A stretch of DNA of 64,000 nt. It comes from Bursaphelenchus xylophilus (Eukaryota > Nematoda > Chromadorea > Rhabditida > Aphelenchoididae). A program made the translations under genes and the position numbers. The first letter of the stretch is position 1. Each line of letters starts with the position of its first letter. The stretch spans positions 4,955,501 to 5,019,500 of the forward strand of contig CAJFCV020000005.1 of assembly GCA_904066235.2 (NCBI GenBank), in the 5' to 3' direction. This document shows, piece by piece, positions 36,953 to 48,934 of the stretch. The notes beneath the pieces are model-generated. The model did not search any database and was not told the origin of the DNA. It was given only the letters and a program-made list of their open reading frames with translations.

Positions 36953-37558
36953 ATGTGGGTGTAACGCGATCTCGAGGGATTCCCGGCCCTGTTCTCTTTT
37001 TTTCATGTGTTGTCCATTAGGTAGACAGATGAATGCAAGATATTCGTGAGCGCAGAGAAAAGGCGCTCCATTTTCAGGGAACTTACAAACTACTTGTTTT
37101 TGCGCTTATCTATGTTAATAATATTATACTCAATAAAACTTGTTAAACATTTTGTATGTGTTGTATAATCAAATAAACCGTTGCTGCAAAATTTGGAACT
37201 TGATATAACACAAAGAAACACAATGTATGCAATGTATATATGAAAGAATAAATATGAATGCGAAGATGTCGCGGAGCTCCCATCACGTTTTCCATACGGA
37301 GGTTACACGTTGGGGTCAAGTCCGATTTCGAATTCTTCTTTCGTCGCTTGTACCAGTTGGTCTCAACACGAATTTCAATTTCTGTAGTTTTGGACTTGGC
37401 ATTCTGTAGAGACGTGGATTTCGACCGAGAAGCAGTCGATCGACCGTTCCTCAGCTGAAGGGTTGGCCGATTGCAACCTTGCGCGGTTCTTATTACCTTT
37501 TTTGAGAGCTTTATTATAACTTCTTATTGTCTTAGGTTCGGACGCGGCACCGGGGATA
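36953..37558. other. Intergenic, pinin to FOG-3-like gene
   Basis: Contains AATAAA signals near 37131 and 37172 that could end the pinin transcript. No coding exon is seen. The last 100 nt before the next ATG are the probable 5' UTR or promoter. Confidence 0.5.
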
Positions 37559-38798
37559 ATGTACACTGAGATCAAGGAGGCCACTTATGTTCTGACCAGC
37601 TTCATCACGAAGCAGGTACCTCGCCAGAAGGTGGCATGGTTTGCTGAAGCGTTCGCCAATAACATGTTATGCCGGGTTTTCAATTATCATATGGATCCTA
37701 GCAAGATGATCGCCAATGAAAGTATGTTTACGTTGTACTCGGTCAAACCTGCTTGCATTTCAGTGGACACGAACGGCTATTGGGTGATCGTAAGCCGTCA
37801 AAACAATTTTGTCTCTCCTGTTATGATGCAATCATCAGTAGAGGTGGCTCTTGGCGGAGGTGAGCTGCTTGCGTACTTACCATGTAAGTTTGATCATGAT
37901 GTAACTTATTGTTCAGGCGAATTGTCCATTTCGATTCAAGTTGGAGAAGTGAAGGCCCGGATCAATGGCAAAGTTACTACAATTTGGAAGGACTTGGGTT
38001 GCAGTGGATATTCTCCGGTTCCGTGGCCTGTTTTGCTTCAAAGTTTGTCGGAAAGAACTGGTGTGTTCCATTAAACAGCCTTTGATATTGCTTTAGTTAT
38101 GGTGTTGTCGTATGATCAGAAGATTCGCAGCGATTTTATTCCTCTGGAGTTGGTGGATCCGGAAAAGACTGGACACACTTTCCCTCTGATGGGAGTAGTA
38201 AGTATTTTTTCTATGAGCGTTACATTAAGTCCAGGATCCGAAGATGTTGCCTGAGCCCATCAAGATGTTCCGGGCCGCAGGTCCGGCACGTTTTGTGTTT
38301 ACTGCCTCCAATTTTGCATGCACCAGATTCGGAAATAGAAGACGTCGTTCCAGGGCCGTGGTGGGTTCGAAAGATGTTACCAGAAGCGATCTGGCTATCA
38401 GAAGAGCTTCTCAGGAGATGGTCCAATGCGAAGAGAGATCTCATTTCTTCTCGAACAACTGGTGGAATAGTGAGTTATTGTATCAGTTGTAATTTTGAGG
38501 AGTAACTGTCTGGGTAAAATTAACTGAAACTATTTGGGGACGTTTTATGTTTCGACTACCTTAATGTCTTCCTTTCTAAATCTTTCATTCTTGATATTCT
38601 TACCTTTTTACGTTGTTCATGACATCTGAAAAAAGATTCCCAGTCTCTCAAACTACTTCTATTATTGTTATGACTTAATATTTTGTTGGGATAAATGGTT
38701 TAAGAAATGTTACTTTAGACTTCTTGAACTCCTCCTACTTCCTCGAAGCGTTGGGACACTGCCAAAGACCGATGAACCACTTTACAACAAGACGCTGA
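37559..38798 (+). CDS. fog-3: Tob/BTG-family protein, FOG-3-like
   Basis: In nematodes FOG-3, the single Tob/BTG protein, drives germ cells to the sperm fate and acts in RNA regulation. Exons 37559-37883, 37917-38060, 38097-38197, 38235-38469 and 38719-38798 give 294 residues. The N-terminus MYTEIKEATYVLTSFITKQV and following PRQKV match the BTG fold start. YLPCELSISIQVGEV, formed across the second exon junction, matches the conserved LP-x-ELSVW...EVSYRIGE block. Further on, FTASNFACTRFGNRR matches the Tob motif FTAATFAATKFGSTK. The tail is basic, then Trp/Asn-rich. The intron at 37884-37916 is only 33 nt and stop-free. The last exon is the least certain. A Tob function outside the germline is possible. 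Confidence 0.75.
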
Positions 38799-39215
38799 AG
38801 GTCCATGATTCATATAGTTAATCTTTATTTTAGTTGAGTTTCTCATTAATATGCAGTAGAATAATTATAGGTATTTCTAGAGTAGTATTACATCAGGGTT
38901 CAAGTTCAATTTCCACGTTTGGCTTTTAGAATGCGTAATTTTTTGCGGGTTCGAAGGGTTTTAAACGTATGAAAATTTCTTATAAAAAATTTAGGTGGGA
39001 ACTTGTTTGTTTAATCATTCTTGAACCTTTAGAGCTATATCGTACAGTAGATTATTTATTAACTCTTTGTAGCGGGAATATTATTTTGTTTTGGCCTTTC
39101 AAAGGTATTTACGATAAATAAATTGTTTGATATCATTTGCTCTTTGTTTGGGCGGTCGTTTCTTGTCGTTTCGATACTTTTACGAATAATCGTTGTCTAT
39201 ACAGCACTTTAGAGG
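38799..39215. other. Intergenic, AT-rich
   Basis: No coding exon is recognised. It holds the 3' end of the FOG-3-like gene and the upstream DNA of the next plus-strand gene. Confidence 0.5.
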
Positions 39216-40530
39216 ATGAGCAATGATCCAGATCGATGGGAACGAGCAATGAAAGTGCTCTACGTCAAGGAAGGATGGCGATTTCAGCGAAAGCCGGAGA
39301 GTGTTGGTGAACTTCGAGACCATTTCCGCGATTGTGGCATCAGACGGGAATCTCTATTCGAGAATTACGTAAGGGTTTTATTGATATCTTTGTCTTTTTG
39401 GAATTCTGGACTGAACGGCAGAAACTGTTGTCAAGATGTCTCATACTTTCGTTTCAGCTGTTCGAACAATACGCTAAGGAACGTCTGGCCAATCGGAAGG
39501 CCAGGTACAACTTCTTGACGTTATACGATCTGGCAGACGAGTACAATAATTTTTTCGATGAGAACGGAGAGCTGAAGGAATCTGTTGATGAGGCCGACGG
39601 GAGCTTTCATAAGGTTAACGAAGATGAACGTATAAGTTTTCTGCGTCCCAGAGTTCTGTCATTCAGTCGGTCTGATCTGCCCGTTAATCAAGAATGTGAA
39701 ATGGTATGTTGCTTGATTAAGTATAATTGTAATTTATGAGATGATTACGGCAATCATTTCCAGACCATCCGTCCCTCAGGTTCCAGAGAAGAAACTCCAG
39801 TAAATCTACACGATGATGTCTTCCTTGCTACTGAAGAAAACGGTGTTGAGATCCCAACGAATAGCACTCGGAACAAGCATCCACGAAAAGCTGAGCGCAA
39901 GGGAACCTTCAAAAAGGCCGAAAAGCCCACGACGTCGGTATGTTACAGTTCTACCTATTTAGTTTTTTGTTTGTTTAGAAGGCTGCTTCTGCAAAGCGTC
40001 AACCACTAACAGCCGAGCCTGAGGTTCCAATGGCCAAGAGACTCCGAAGAAAAGTTGAACCATTACCTCAACCGAGGATTAGTGAATTACCATCTGAAGT
40101 TCTTCCACCTATCTCCAGGAGGTTGAGAGATCGGAAAGTTCAGCCCAAAGCTGCGGTCGCGGTGGGGGCAGGACAGCAAGCTCCAACAAGATCGAGAAGG
40201 GTTGTTCCAACACCAAAACCAGAGAAAAATGTTGTACCACCGCCTAAGCCGAGGAGATCAAAGACCGTTGTTCCACCACCAGTTAGAAGAGCCAACAGAC
40301 TCCACTCGACGCCTGCGGCCGAACCAATCCGTGACCCTGCGCCCAAGAAACGAGGAGGTCGTTCCAAAAAGCCTGATCCTGTCCCTGATCAGCCACAACC
40401 AAAGAGGACCAGACGTCGTGCTCTAGCCCCGGAAGCCGAAGAACCAAGAAATCATCAGGCAGAAGGCGGCGGAGATAATGGATCGAGATACAATTTGAGG
40501 AGTAGAACACCCATTAATTATAAATTGTGA
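39216..40530 (+). CDS. Unrecognised basic, Pro/Lys/Arg-rich protein
   Basis: Not recognised. Four exons (39216-39368, 39458-39703, 39764-39937, 39979-40530), all joined in phase 0, give about 374 residues. The first 110 residues look like a folded, Trp/Tyr/Arg-containing domain (MKVLYVKEGWRFQRKPES, FEQYAKERLANRKARYNFL). The remainder is low-complexity and strongly basic, with many Pro-Lys and Arg-Arg pairs (KKRGGRSKKPDP, PKPRRSKTVVPPP) and a YNLRSRTPINYKL end. The Gly-Arg-rich basic patches resemble AT-hook or chromatin-binding tails, suggesting a nuclear protein. Neither a signal peptide nor a membrane segment is present. It follows the FOG-3-like gene on the same strand. Confidence 0.7.
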
Positions 40531-42616
40531 CTGTGAATCCATGCCATATCTTGTAACTAACTTTTCATAACGAGTAAAGACTTGTAAATTGAATTTGTGG
40601 CTAGCTTTGGTGGAAAATTCTAAGTAGGTAAAGTGAGCGTATGCTTGTAAAGGGTGCGCGCGATGAGGCTATTTGTTCGGCAACGAGCCTTGCACTTGTT
40701 GTTTTAGTGAGATCTCACCTGTTCTATCGTGTCCGTATCCATTTTATTGTCCGCTATCACTGCGGCCATCTTGACTCGTCCCGTTTGTGACGCCACCACC
40801 ACTCAAATTTGCATGTCTCCATCGGAAGCGCGGAGGGAATTACCTTTGGTTTGTAGATGGAATTAGATAACACGTGTGTCTTCTTCGTTTTTTGTCTAAT
40901 TTAAATAAAGATGGACAGGTGCGCGACCATCTCTGGGGACGTCTTCAGATCGAATTTGAATGCAGAACCGGCTTTTTTAAGATATTTTCTCTGTTTTGGT
41001 TGAAACGTTGGGTCCCTATGTTTGCAATTTCGGTTGGATTCCTTTGCTGGTCTTACTGTAATTCTTTTCTGAATGGTCTTTGGACCGAGAAGAGGAATCC
41101 AATGTTTCAGAAAGGTGTAACAATACAAAGAAAGAATCCCAAAAAAATAAACTTACTAATGATTAATACAGTAGGAAAAAAAGTATTTATTTTGATGGAA
41201 TTTTTTCTTGCTTGTCTAACACATCGTTCGATTATATGTATTTTCTGAGATTACCTCTGTTTTACTGCTTTCCAGTTACTGAATACCGTCCAATATTGTA
41301 TAAAACCTACCTCCAACAGGCATGTGACGTTTAGTATTACTTTGTGTCAAAGATTTAATTGAGTCGAAGTACTTGCTTTGATCTGGAATTGCCTCCTTTG
41401 GATCCTCGGAAATGGCTGAATTCCCTCTGATTTATATTTAAATGGGCGTCAACTTCAAAGAAATTCCATCAAACCCAATTTTGGTCCGTTTTTCCGCCGG
41501 TGGTCTGCGGGCAGACTTGGGTTAGTTGTTTTACGGAAAGTTAGACTAAACTATGATCATGACAGAGTTTATTGTTAAATACATAGAGTGAGAACTCTAT
41601 AGTAATTACCATATCCTTCGACTGGAAAAGACGGGCAAAATTTTTTATCATGCCGGTTTAAATCTGCATTACTTTCAAATTTCTTTGCTCCGTCTAATTT
41701 TCGGAAACGATAAATTTGTGGCTATGTCACTGGGCAAAAGATCCGCAACGGAAACAAAAAAAAACAATGAAAAAAGCCGCAAATTAGACGGTGCATCTTC
41801 TATTTTTTGCCCAATCTTTGAGTAAGAAATTTTAGTCTTTCCCTCTTCTCACCTTTCAGCAAATTTTCGTAAGCGATATTTTATCAACTATTGCAGCCAT
41901 ACTTATTTGGCTGGCATCAATGATAATTGTTATTTCTATAATCCATATTTTTCCCTACCGTATCCCCTAATTTTTCGATTAGTTTTCAAAAAATCAGCTT
42001 TTTTGTGGGCGAAATCGCCGAGTAATATTCATAAGAAAAATATTCATCATCCAATTTTTTTTGGAAATTTGTTTTTTGCCCGCCCCGGATTTCTCTTCGA
42101 TCCCGCCTTTTCGTTATGTTTAATAAAAGCCATTCCAGGGCGCAGCGTTTTGCCAGATCTCATCCCTTGTTTGAGGGGCCAAATGAAGGAAGATCAAAGA
42201 AATTGTTGTAACCGGGCTTACTGTAATTGTGGATGAGGGGCATTATGATTATTTATTTTCCACCTTTTGGTCAAAAAAATTGTGATCTTTATGAGTAGAC
42301 GATGACATAAAAATATCTTGGAAAATTTAAGTTTATCGATTATAATTTTTATTTACTCGACTCACAAGAGCCCGATATTCTTTCTTTGTTCCCCTCGAAA
42401 CGTCTTTTCTTCTCACGAAAGGCAATGTTTTGATTTGCGGTTACTGTATTCCATTTGGGAATCTGTTTCCTTCCTTCCGTTTATCCCATTTAGATCATAG
42501 GGAAGTTAAGATCTTTATTTTTAATATCCGCCCATCCAGAGGTTGTTTTACACTTTTCACGTGTTTCATTTTTTGCATTTTGCCCTTAGGCATTTTATGA
42601 TTTTATTTTTATAGAA
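40531..42616. other. Intergenic upstream of DSL ligand gene
   Basis: About 2.1 kb with no coding exon supported. Open readings at 40874-41248 and 41907-42236 lack splice support and domain likeness. Probable regulatory DNA of the DSL-ligand gene. Confidence 0.5.
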
Positions 42617-44934
42617 ATGAACCCGACGCTGATCTGGTCGTTACTTTTATTGATGTTAATACGACGCCTAAATGCTACAAATTATATAAACTTTGTGGTC
42701 AGTTCAGTCAAATCTGAAGAGAGGAGTCTCTCTTGTGATCTGCAGCTATATAACGAGATTCTGTCGAACACTATAGCCAACATTTCGTTTGATTGTTCAC
42801 CGGGAATCGACTATCAAAAGCATCAGCTGTCGTTGAATGGGACGTTGACATATCCGGTGAGCTTTATTTTTTTACCATAACATTTGCCTGAAATGTCAAT
42901 GCTTTATGAGCTTCTTGTATGCGGGTATGAAAAATCGAGCATCTCTACTTCCAATTTGTTGATTTCGATTACTTTAATCGACCATCTGCATCATATCCTT
43001 TCACATTTTATGCACTTATCCGAGGACTTCTGTCTTTTTTCTCCTCCAGAATGCATCTGTTGTGAATGAGATTCCAATTAACTGACATGACTCGTTTTAT
43101 GGGCTTTTAAAAGTCTAAAAACACTACCTGAGATTTGAATAGCACTGGAGATGAAGAATAGAGAGAGATTGGAAACAAAAGATTTGTTTGCTTGATCTAA
43201 TTTGCATAATTAATTCGAACGCCCTATATTGGAATTAAAACTTTCTTTGCGGGGTCACCCATAAATATTGAGGGCGGAGGGGTTTGATCTTTGTTTGAGC
43301 ATCCAATCGGAAGTGTGACGTAATCGGACGACTATAATGCGGAATATTCAGATTAATTTATCAAAAATCACCTTGTTTAGAGAACAAAATCTTCTTCAGA
43401 ATTTAAAATAATATATTCTTTATTTATATGATTTTAGTACTACTTATAATCATCCACTACTAGATAGTAAAAATCAACCTTAAAACATCCGGTTTGTGCT
43501 GCAAATTAACTTCATCTCGACGCCATCCCCAATTAATTACCCAAATAATTCTTGCGCAATCTTTGCACCCTCGAAATATTCGTCTTGAGGTAATTAATGT
43601 GCCACATGCCAGAACACGTGTGACCAATTGCCTCGAATCAGGGTTACCTTTTATTCATCAGCTCTTATCCCTTATTACACAACCCTTTTCGGATATCCAA
43701 TCGGATCGATTTCTTCTGTTTTTCAAGTGACCTTGTTCAGAGTAGATTATCCGTGAGGGGGGAAAGAGCAACAGATGCGTCGTCTTTGTGATATTATACA
43801 CTTTCTTGCATCACAATTGTCGGAAATGAGGGGTTACTGTAGATCTAAACGCTTTATAGATTTTGCTATAACTTTGACCTTAACTCGTTTTCAGATTGTA
43901 TTTCTGTTGTCGATCAGAAACTCTGAGACCAAAAAAGAAGTTTATACCGCTTACTCATCTCTTAATACTCTTGAAAATGCCCCGAATTATATGAAACACA
44001 AGATTGTAAGTATCAAAACTTTTTTTTAAATTCAAAAAGCATCCATTCCGCCAAACTTCGAAGTTGAAATTTCAGTCGAGCGAACAGTTCACAATGATCT
44101 ACAACACAAGTCTCCAATGTGCCGACGATTTTGTTGGGAGATACTGTAACATTTCCTGCGAACCTCCCAAAATGACTGATCATTATGTGTGCAGTAGAGA
44201 TGGAAAAGTGTGTAATAAAGGATGGTTGGGACCGAATTGTGACCAGCCTTATTGTCAGTCCAACTGTAGTCGCCATGGCCAGTGTGTATCTCCTGGAGTC
44301 TGTGTGTGTGATTCTGGATGGATTCGAGAGACTTGTAATGAATGCATTCGAAGGGAAGGATGTGTTTATGGCTCTTGTTCCGAGAAACCCTACAGTTGCA
44401 AATGTAAATTGGGGTATTCGGGACCTTTGTGTGATCGACATATCAGCAGTGAATGTGTTCTGAATGATTGTGTTCATGGACAATGTGCGTTTATGAGAGG
44501 TGTCAAGGTCTGTCATTGCGATTCGGGATATCATGGGAAGAATTGTGATCAAACGGTAAGGGATGTTCAATCATTATTTAATTAAATTGTACTTGTAAGT
44601 AACTTGAATTAAGCTTTAGATCCCCAAAATGTCTCAGCCGTCAACTGAACTTCCCATCTTCAATCAGATGTCCCATCAATACTGGAATCCCCCACCTCCT
44701 CCACATCCAGATCCTCCAATCACCTTAAACACCTTGATCCTTTTGGCATCGTTCACCTGTCTTTTTTGTTCGATCGTCATCTTAATCCAGAAGACTTATA
44801 AGTACATCCAAAAGTCTCGGTCACCCCAGAATCCTCCAATTCAGCGAGGACCCACATTAGATGAAGCCAAGTTCTTCGCTTCCTCTTCTCCCCCACCTCC
44901 TTATCCCGTCGATAATCCCAAATTACTTTCCTGA
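42617..44934 (+). CDS. DSL-family Notch ligand (LAG-2/APX-1-like)
   Basis: A type I membrane ligand for Notch-type (LIN-12/GLP-1) receptors. Exons 42617-42856, 43895-44005, 44076-44555 and 44620-44934 join in phase 0 and give 381 residues. Residues 1-20 are a signal peptide. An N-terminal MNNL-like region carries N-glycosylation sites. The DSL domain (residues 132-172) runs from CADDFVGRYC to VCNKGWLGPNC with six cysteines in the standard order. About three EGF-like repeats follow (177-275; for example CSRHGQCVSPGVCVCDSGW). A membrane span lies at about 313-333 (NTLILLASFTCLFCSIVILI), then a 50-residue Pro/Ser-rich tail. The short ectodomain fits nematode LAG-2/APX-1. The first intron exceeds 1 kb, long for this locus. 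Confidence 0.88.
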
Positions 44935-45329
44935 TTCAGTCATGGAAAGATCCTATGTAATTTATAGATTGTAATCGGTAGCCTGTTACTGAGTATTCCA
45001 TTTAGTTATCCTTGTTTGTACATAGTTATCTGACAATGCAAGTCATGGTCTCGGATTAAAGACAATAAAAGAAATGACTCTTGAAGCCTCGTAAAAAAAG
45101 AAAGTCATTAATCCAGAGAATTAATCCGCGCAATACGTAGACGAGTCCTTGAGGACGCCCGACCTATGGATTGAGTCCATTCTTTCAGGGCCATCTGAAC
45201 AAACAACTTGGGATAATAAAAATAGCCTTGATCCTTGCCGACCTTCACTTATGAATAAGCTAACTCAATCCGAGAATTATAAATCATCTTTAAATTGATA
45301 TATTTGTGTAACAATATGTATTTTGTACC
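44935..45329. other. Convergent 3' intergenic region
   Basis: Lies between the ends of the DSL-ligand gene (plus) and the exchanger gene (minus). AATAAA-type signals are present (for example AATAAAAGAAATG near 45065). No coding exon is seen. Confidence 0.6.
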
Positions 45330-48090
45330 CTAACAATGATGAGTCAGCCTTCTCAAAGGGCATAGAACGATGTCCAGCTCCAAGAGAACACTGAATATGC
45401 ACATAAGGACGTAAGAAGTGATCATGGTGAAACCAAACTTCTTGTTCATCCTCCATCCAAATGCCCAAACAGATAGGTAAAGGATGAGTAGCATGGAGAA
45501 GAGCATCCCAACCGAACAGATAAGACCGTTTGAAACGACGGCAATGGATTCTGTCCTGGATTTGAACACAAAATCAGAAGAAAACTTCATAAGCCAAGGG
45601 ATTGGGAGACTGAAAATCAAAATTATTTTTCAATCTTGCAAATTGCAAGTGAGGTAATCACATTTGCAACTTACCCAACACAGACATCAAAGAGATTTGA
45701 ACCGATAGAACTTGACACCGCCATATCACCAAGCCCTTTTCGTGCTACGATGATACTAAAAAAGCAACCTTAAGGCAATTCTTTTTTTGTATTTTACCTT
45801 GTAATGAGATCTGGAATACTAGTTCCAGCCGCCAAGATCGTAAGTCCCATAATTTCATTTGGAATCCCGATCGTTGACCCAATCGTATTCGCCCACCAAA
45901 CCATCAAATAGGAGTAAAGTGCGATCCAGAGAATGCTTCCGCTGAATGTCCAAATCATGAACCTTTCGCGTCCCTGAAGATGAATAAGTTTTCTGTCAGA
46001 AATTTAGGCCCTTAAAAAGACAGTAGACTAGAAAATTGTATTTTGCTTTTAAAATTACCGGTTTCTTGACGTCCGCGAGCGTAAAATACAACGGGATCAT
46101 GATTGGTATCAAGATAATATACATGACCCGTTTATTGGTGGTATTTGGCCATGATATATCGACTGGCTGTTCAATTTCGGTCTCAATACTCTTCTGTTTT
46201 GTCATCGCGATGCTTCCACGGTCTTTCTTCATACCATTTCCGTTACTTATAACCGCCGAATCCACAACAGCTGTTGAGTTGGACCAAGCGGATGAGGCCA
46301 TACTCACACGGTCCAGTTCGATGACGGATGCGGCCAGAGAACGGGCTGGGGCTAAACCATTTAACACTCAATTAATTTTATGTCATCTGTTACACTTGGA
46401 TTACTTAATATTTATGCCCGTGAGAGTGAATGATTTGTATGAAATTAACTTGCCTAGTCTTGCGGCTTTTAATTTTAATGGTGTAATCGATGGTTGGGAC
46501 TTTGTTTTAACAAGTCTTGGTTTAGGAGGGGAGTCATGAGGGATCGAGAAGGTGGAGACTAAAATAAACGTTGTTGAAGGCAGACTTATTTTTACCTCCA
46601 CCTGGTAAAGAAGAAGTGTCAGATGCAATCTCCATATCTTCTAGAGCCATATGCATAAGGCCTGTTCTAAACATGGCGCCGGAATGGAGAACAGGAATGT
46701 TTCTCTCAACCTTGGGACCGTTCTCAGTACTTGTGGCTTCATTGGCAGTACGGCCATTGGAAATATCTTGTTCAATCTACAGTAATATCAAGCTTGAGAT
46801 GGTTATATATTTTTAATTCAAGTCAAGCGTAATCGCGAATTTACCTTGACCAATTGGGCTTGCGGTGTGACAGCTGTGCGACCAGAAAACAGTCGGCCAC
46901 TCATTTGTTCGAAGAATTCATTGTACTTCATAAAAACCCCATAACAAATGTAAATGGAGAAGAGAAAGAACGCCTCGATCCAGTCGACCTGTTCGTCACG
47001 GAAGAATATCAGCAACGCGAACAGAGCCATCACGTAAAACGACATGTCTCTAAAACAAATTTGTTATTAATTTGAGTATTTTTATGAGAAATCTGGAAGA
47101 TGGTAAAGCGGAAGTGGCAACTGTGTATACTTACCTGAACATTGGCCACCATTTCAAATGTAATATCTGTCGCGAGAAAAGGCAACAGAAGGCAAGGACA
47201 CAAAGAATATTAAAGGTGGCGCTGCCGACAATAGTCCCCACGCCGACGTTATTTTGAGTGATGAAGACCCCAAATAAGGAGGTGAAGAACTCTGGGGCCG
47301 AACCACCAGCAGCCATGAAGGTAGCGCCCGCTACATCGTCTGAGATTCCGAGCTGCAAATTGAAAAAAGTTAGAAGATTAGTTCGATATTTAATTCTTTT
47401 TGTGTTTCAATTACCTGTTGCGTTAACACCCCGAGTGACGGAACGAAATACTCATCGCAAACGATGGCCAAGGCCACAAACATATAACAGAGGCCGCAGA
47501 AATGGAAGATGATGGCTCCGTGACGACGTTGATCGAAAGTGAAAAGATCATCGGGGAAAACATCGTCAGCATCAGTTGAATTATTGGGAATATGACCAAG
47601 GGCTGGAGAAATGGCAATAAAATGAAACAGAAAGCAGAGATTTACCTTGCTCGGAACAAGTGGTCCTTTTAGGCCTCGATTTGTCACCAATAATTGTTTC
47701 ATTCCGAAGATCGGTCACGATTTCCCTTTTAATCCGCACCCTCTCCCTATTAATCAATCTCCTCATCCTGAGCATTCTATTTACGCCAATATCAATGGGT
47801 CTGTTTTGAACGGCAACATCTGGATTTGCGTCATCTCCTTCCTCTGCAGCCATACCGTCTGATAATAGCTGGACAACTGGGTCTTCATTCAATCGAAATT
47901 GTTGTCGAATCTCGAGTACCGGATTCCTCGAAAGTAATTGACTGTAGAGAATATAAAAACCTGTTCCGACCACCAACAAAACATAAAATATGATCATAAC
48001 GAGTCCACAAATTAGAAGCCATGTCATCAAACGCCGCTCGATTTTCCGTCGATGATGAATAAACTGTTTTAAGCGTTGAAGGTGAGGCAT
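45330..48090 (-). CDS. K+-dependent Na+/Ca2+ exchanger (NCKX/SLC24)
   Basis: A plasma-membrane antiporter that exports Ca2+ (with K+) against Na+. Nine exons from 48090 down to 45330 (47646-48090, 47415-47602, 47135-47352, 46845-47049, 46596-46776, 46059-46351, 45798-45973, 45675-45755, 45330-45609) join in phase to give 688 residues. A membrane anchor or signal anchor lies near residues 24-50, followed by a long acidic/basic extracellular loop with an N-glycosylation site. The alpha-1 repeat contains [20 protein letters not shown] and the alpha-2 repeat [13 protein letters not shown] with GSNLFDV. The large Ser-rich loop between them is cytosolic. Both acidic ion-binding residues of the alpha repeats are kept, and GSAPE/TSIPD are the NCKX versions. 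The C-terminus ends in four more membrane spans. Confidence 0.9.
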
Positions 48091-48934
48091 CCGCAACGAA
48101 TCTGATCCTTAAAACGTTAATTTATTCCTTTGCCAACTTACTGATACAACTTACTTACTGAACAAACAAATTCAACGACGATCCAAATGCCTGAAGACAA
48201 ATTGTAAGAGCTTTCAAACGGCCGGCTGAAAAGAGAATTTTGTGGCGGAGGAAGACAAAAAACGTCGGATTAGGCGTTAATGCTGTTGGGCCTGAAGGAA
48301 ACAACTCGGGGAGATCATTTCAAATGGGTGGATTACACTTATTCTCAAATCTCCAGACCGTCCGCCGCACGGCAAGAACGGCATAACAAAAAATCTCAGG
48401 CTTTGATAATCCACATGAAATTTATGTTACTTCTTGGGAAAGCATTGCATGGCTAAAGAGAGCCGGAGTAGCAAATTGCAGATAGCTGATGTCAGAAAAC
48501 GGCCCGCAATTTAAATATTTAAGTGTTTTAATTGAATTGAGACTGGAGAAACGAGATTTGGGTGTGAATTTGGAGATTCAATGGGCCTCGCACAGAATTG
48601 GTTACGTAAAGTTTTTTTTTGCATTCTGCTTTAAGAAATTGAGCATCTGCATAAGCTATGTATAAATTGAATTATCGCTTCATAAAAACCTCAAGCACGT
48701 TTAAAAAAATTGAGTGTCCAATTCCCTCAACTTCCTCAATATTTCCCGCCCAAACTTTTCTTCCAAGATTCAGGACTGCGTATTTCCCCTCAGGAATTGG
48801 CGCTTTGTCTTTTTTTTGCATCGATTTTTTCGAACAAATTTATTTCGAGTTGAATCCTATCTTATTTTATATGTCTGTTTACTCTCTGTTATTTCAATAA
48901 CCGTTATTAAAAGTATATCTGAATATTATATCGA
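48091..48934. other. Intergenic upstream of NCKX gene
   Basis: About 840 nt between the exchanger start and the stop of the first SLC49-like gene, both on the minus strand. A plus-strand open reading at 48714-49022 overlaps the neighbour's last exon and has no support. Probably promoter DNA. Confidence 0.5.

Noticed and set aside
43529..43560. AATTAATTACCCAA resembles the nematode SL1 spliced leader
   Set aside because: Only a partial match, with no donor GT right after it and no Sm site downstream.
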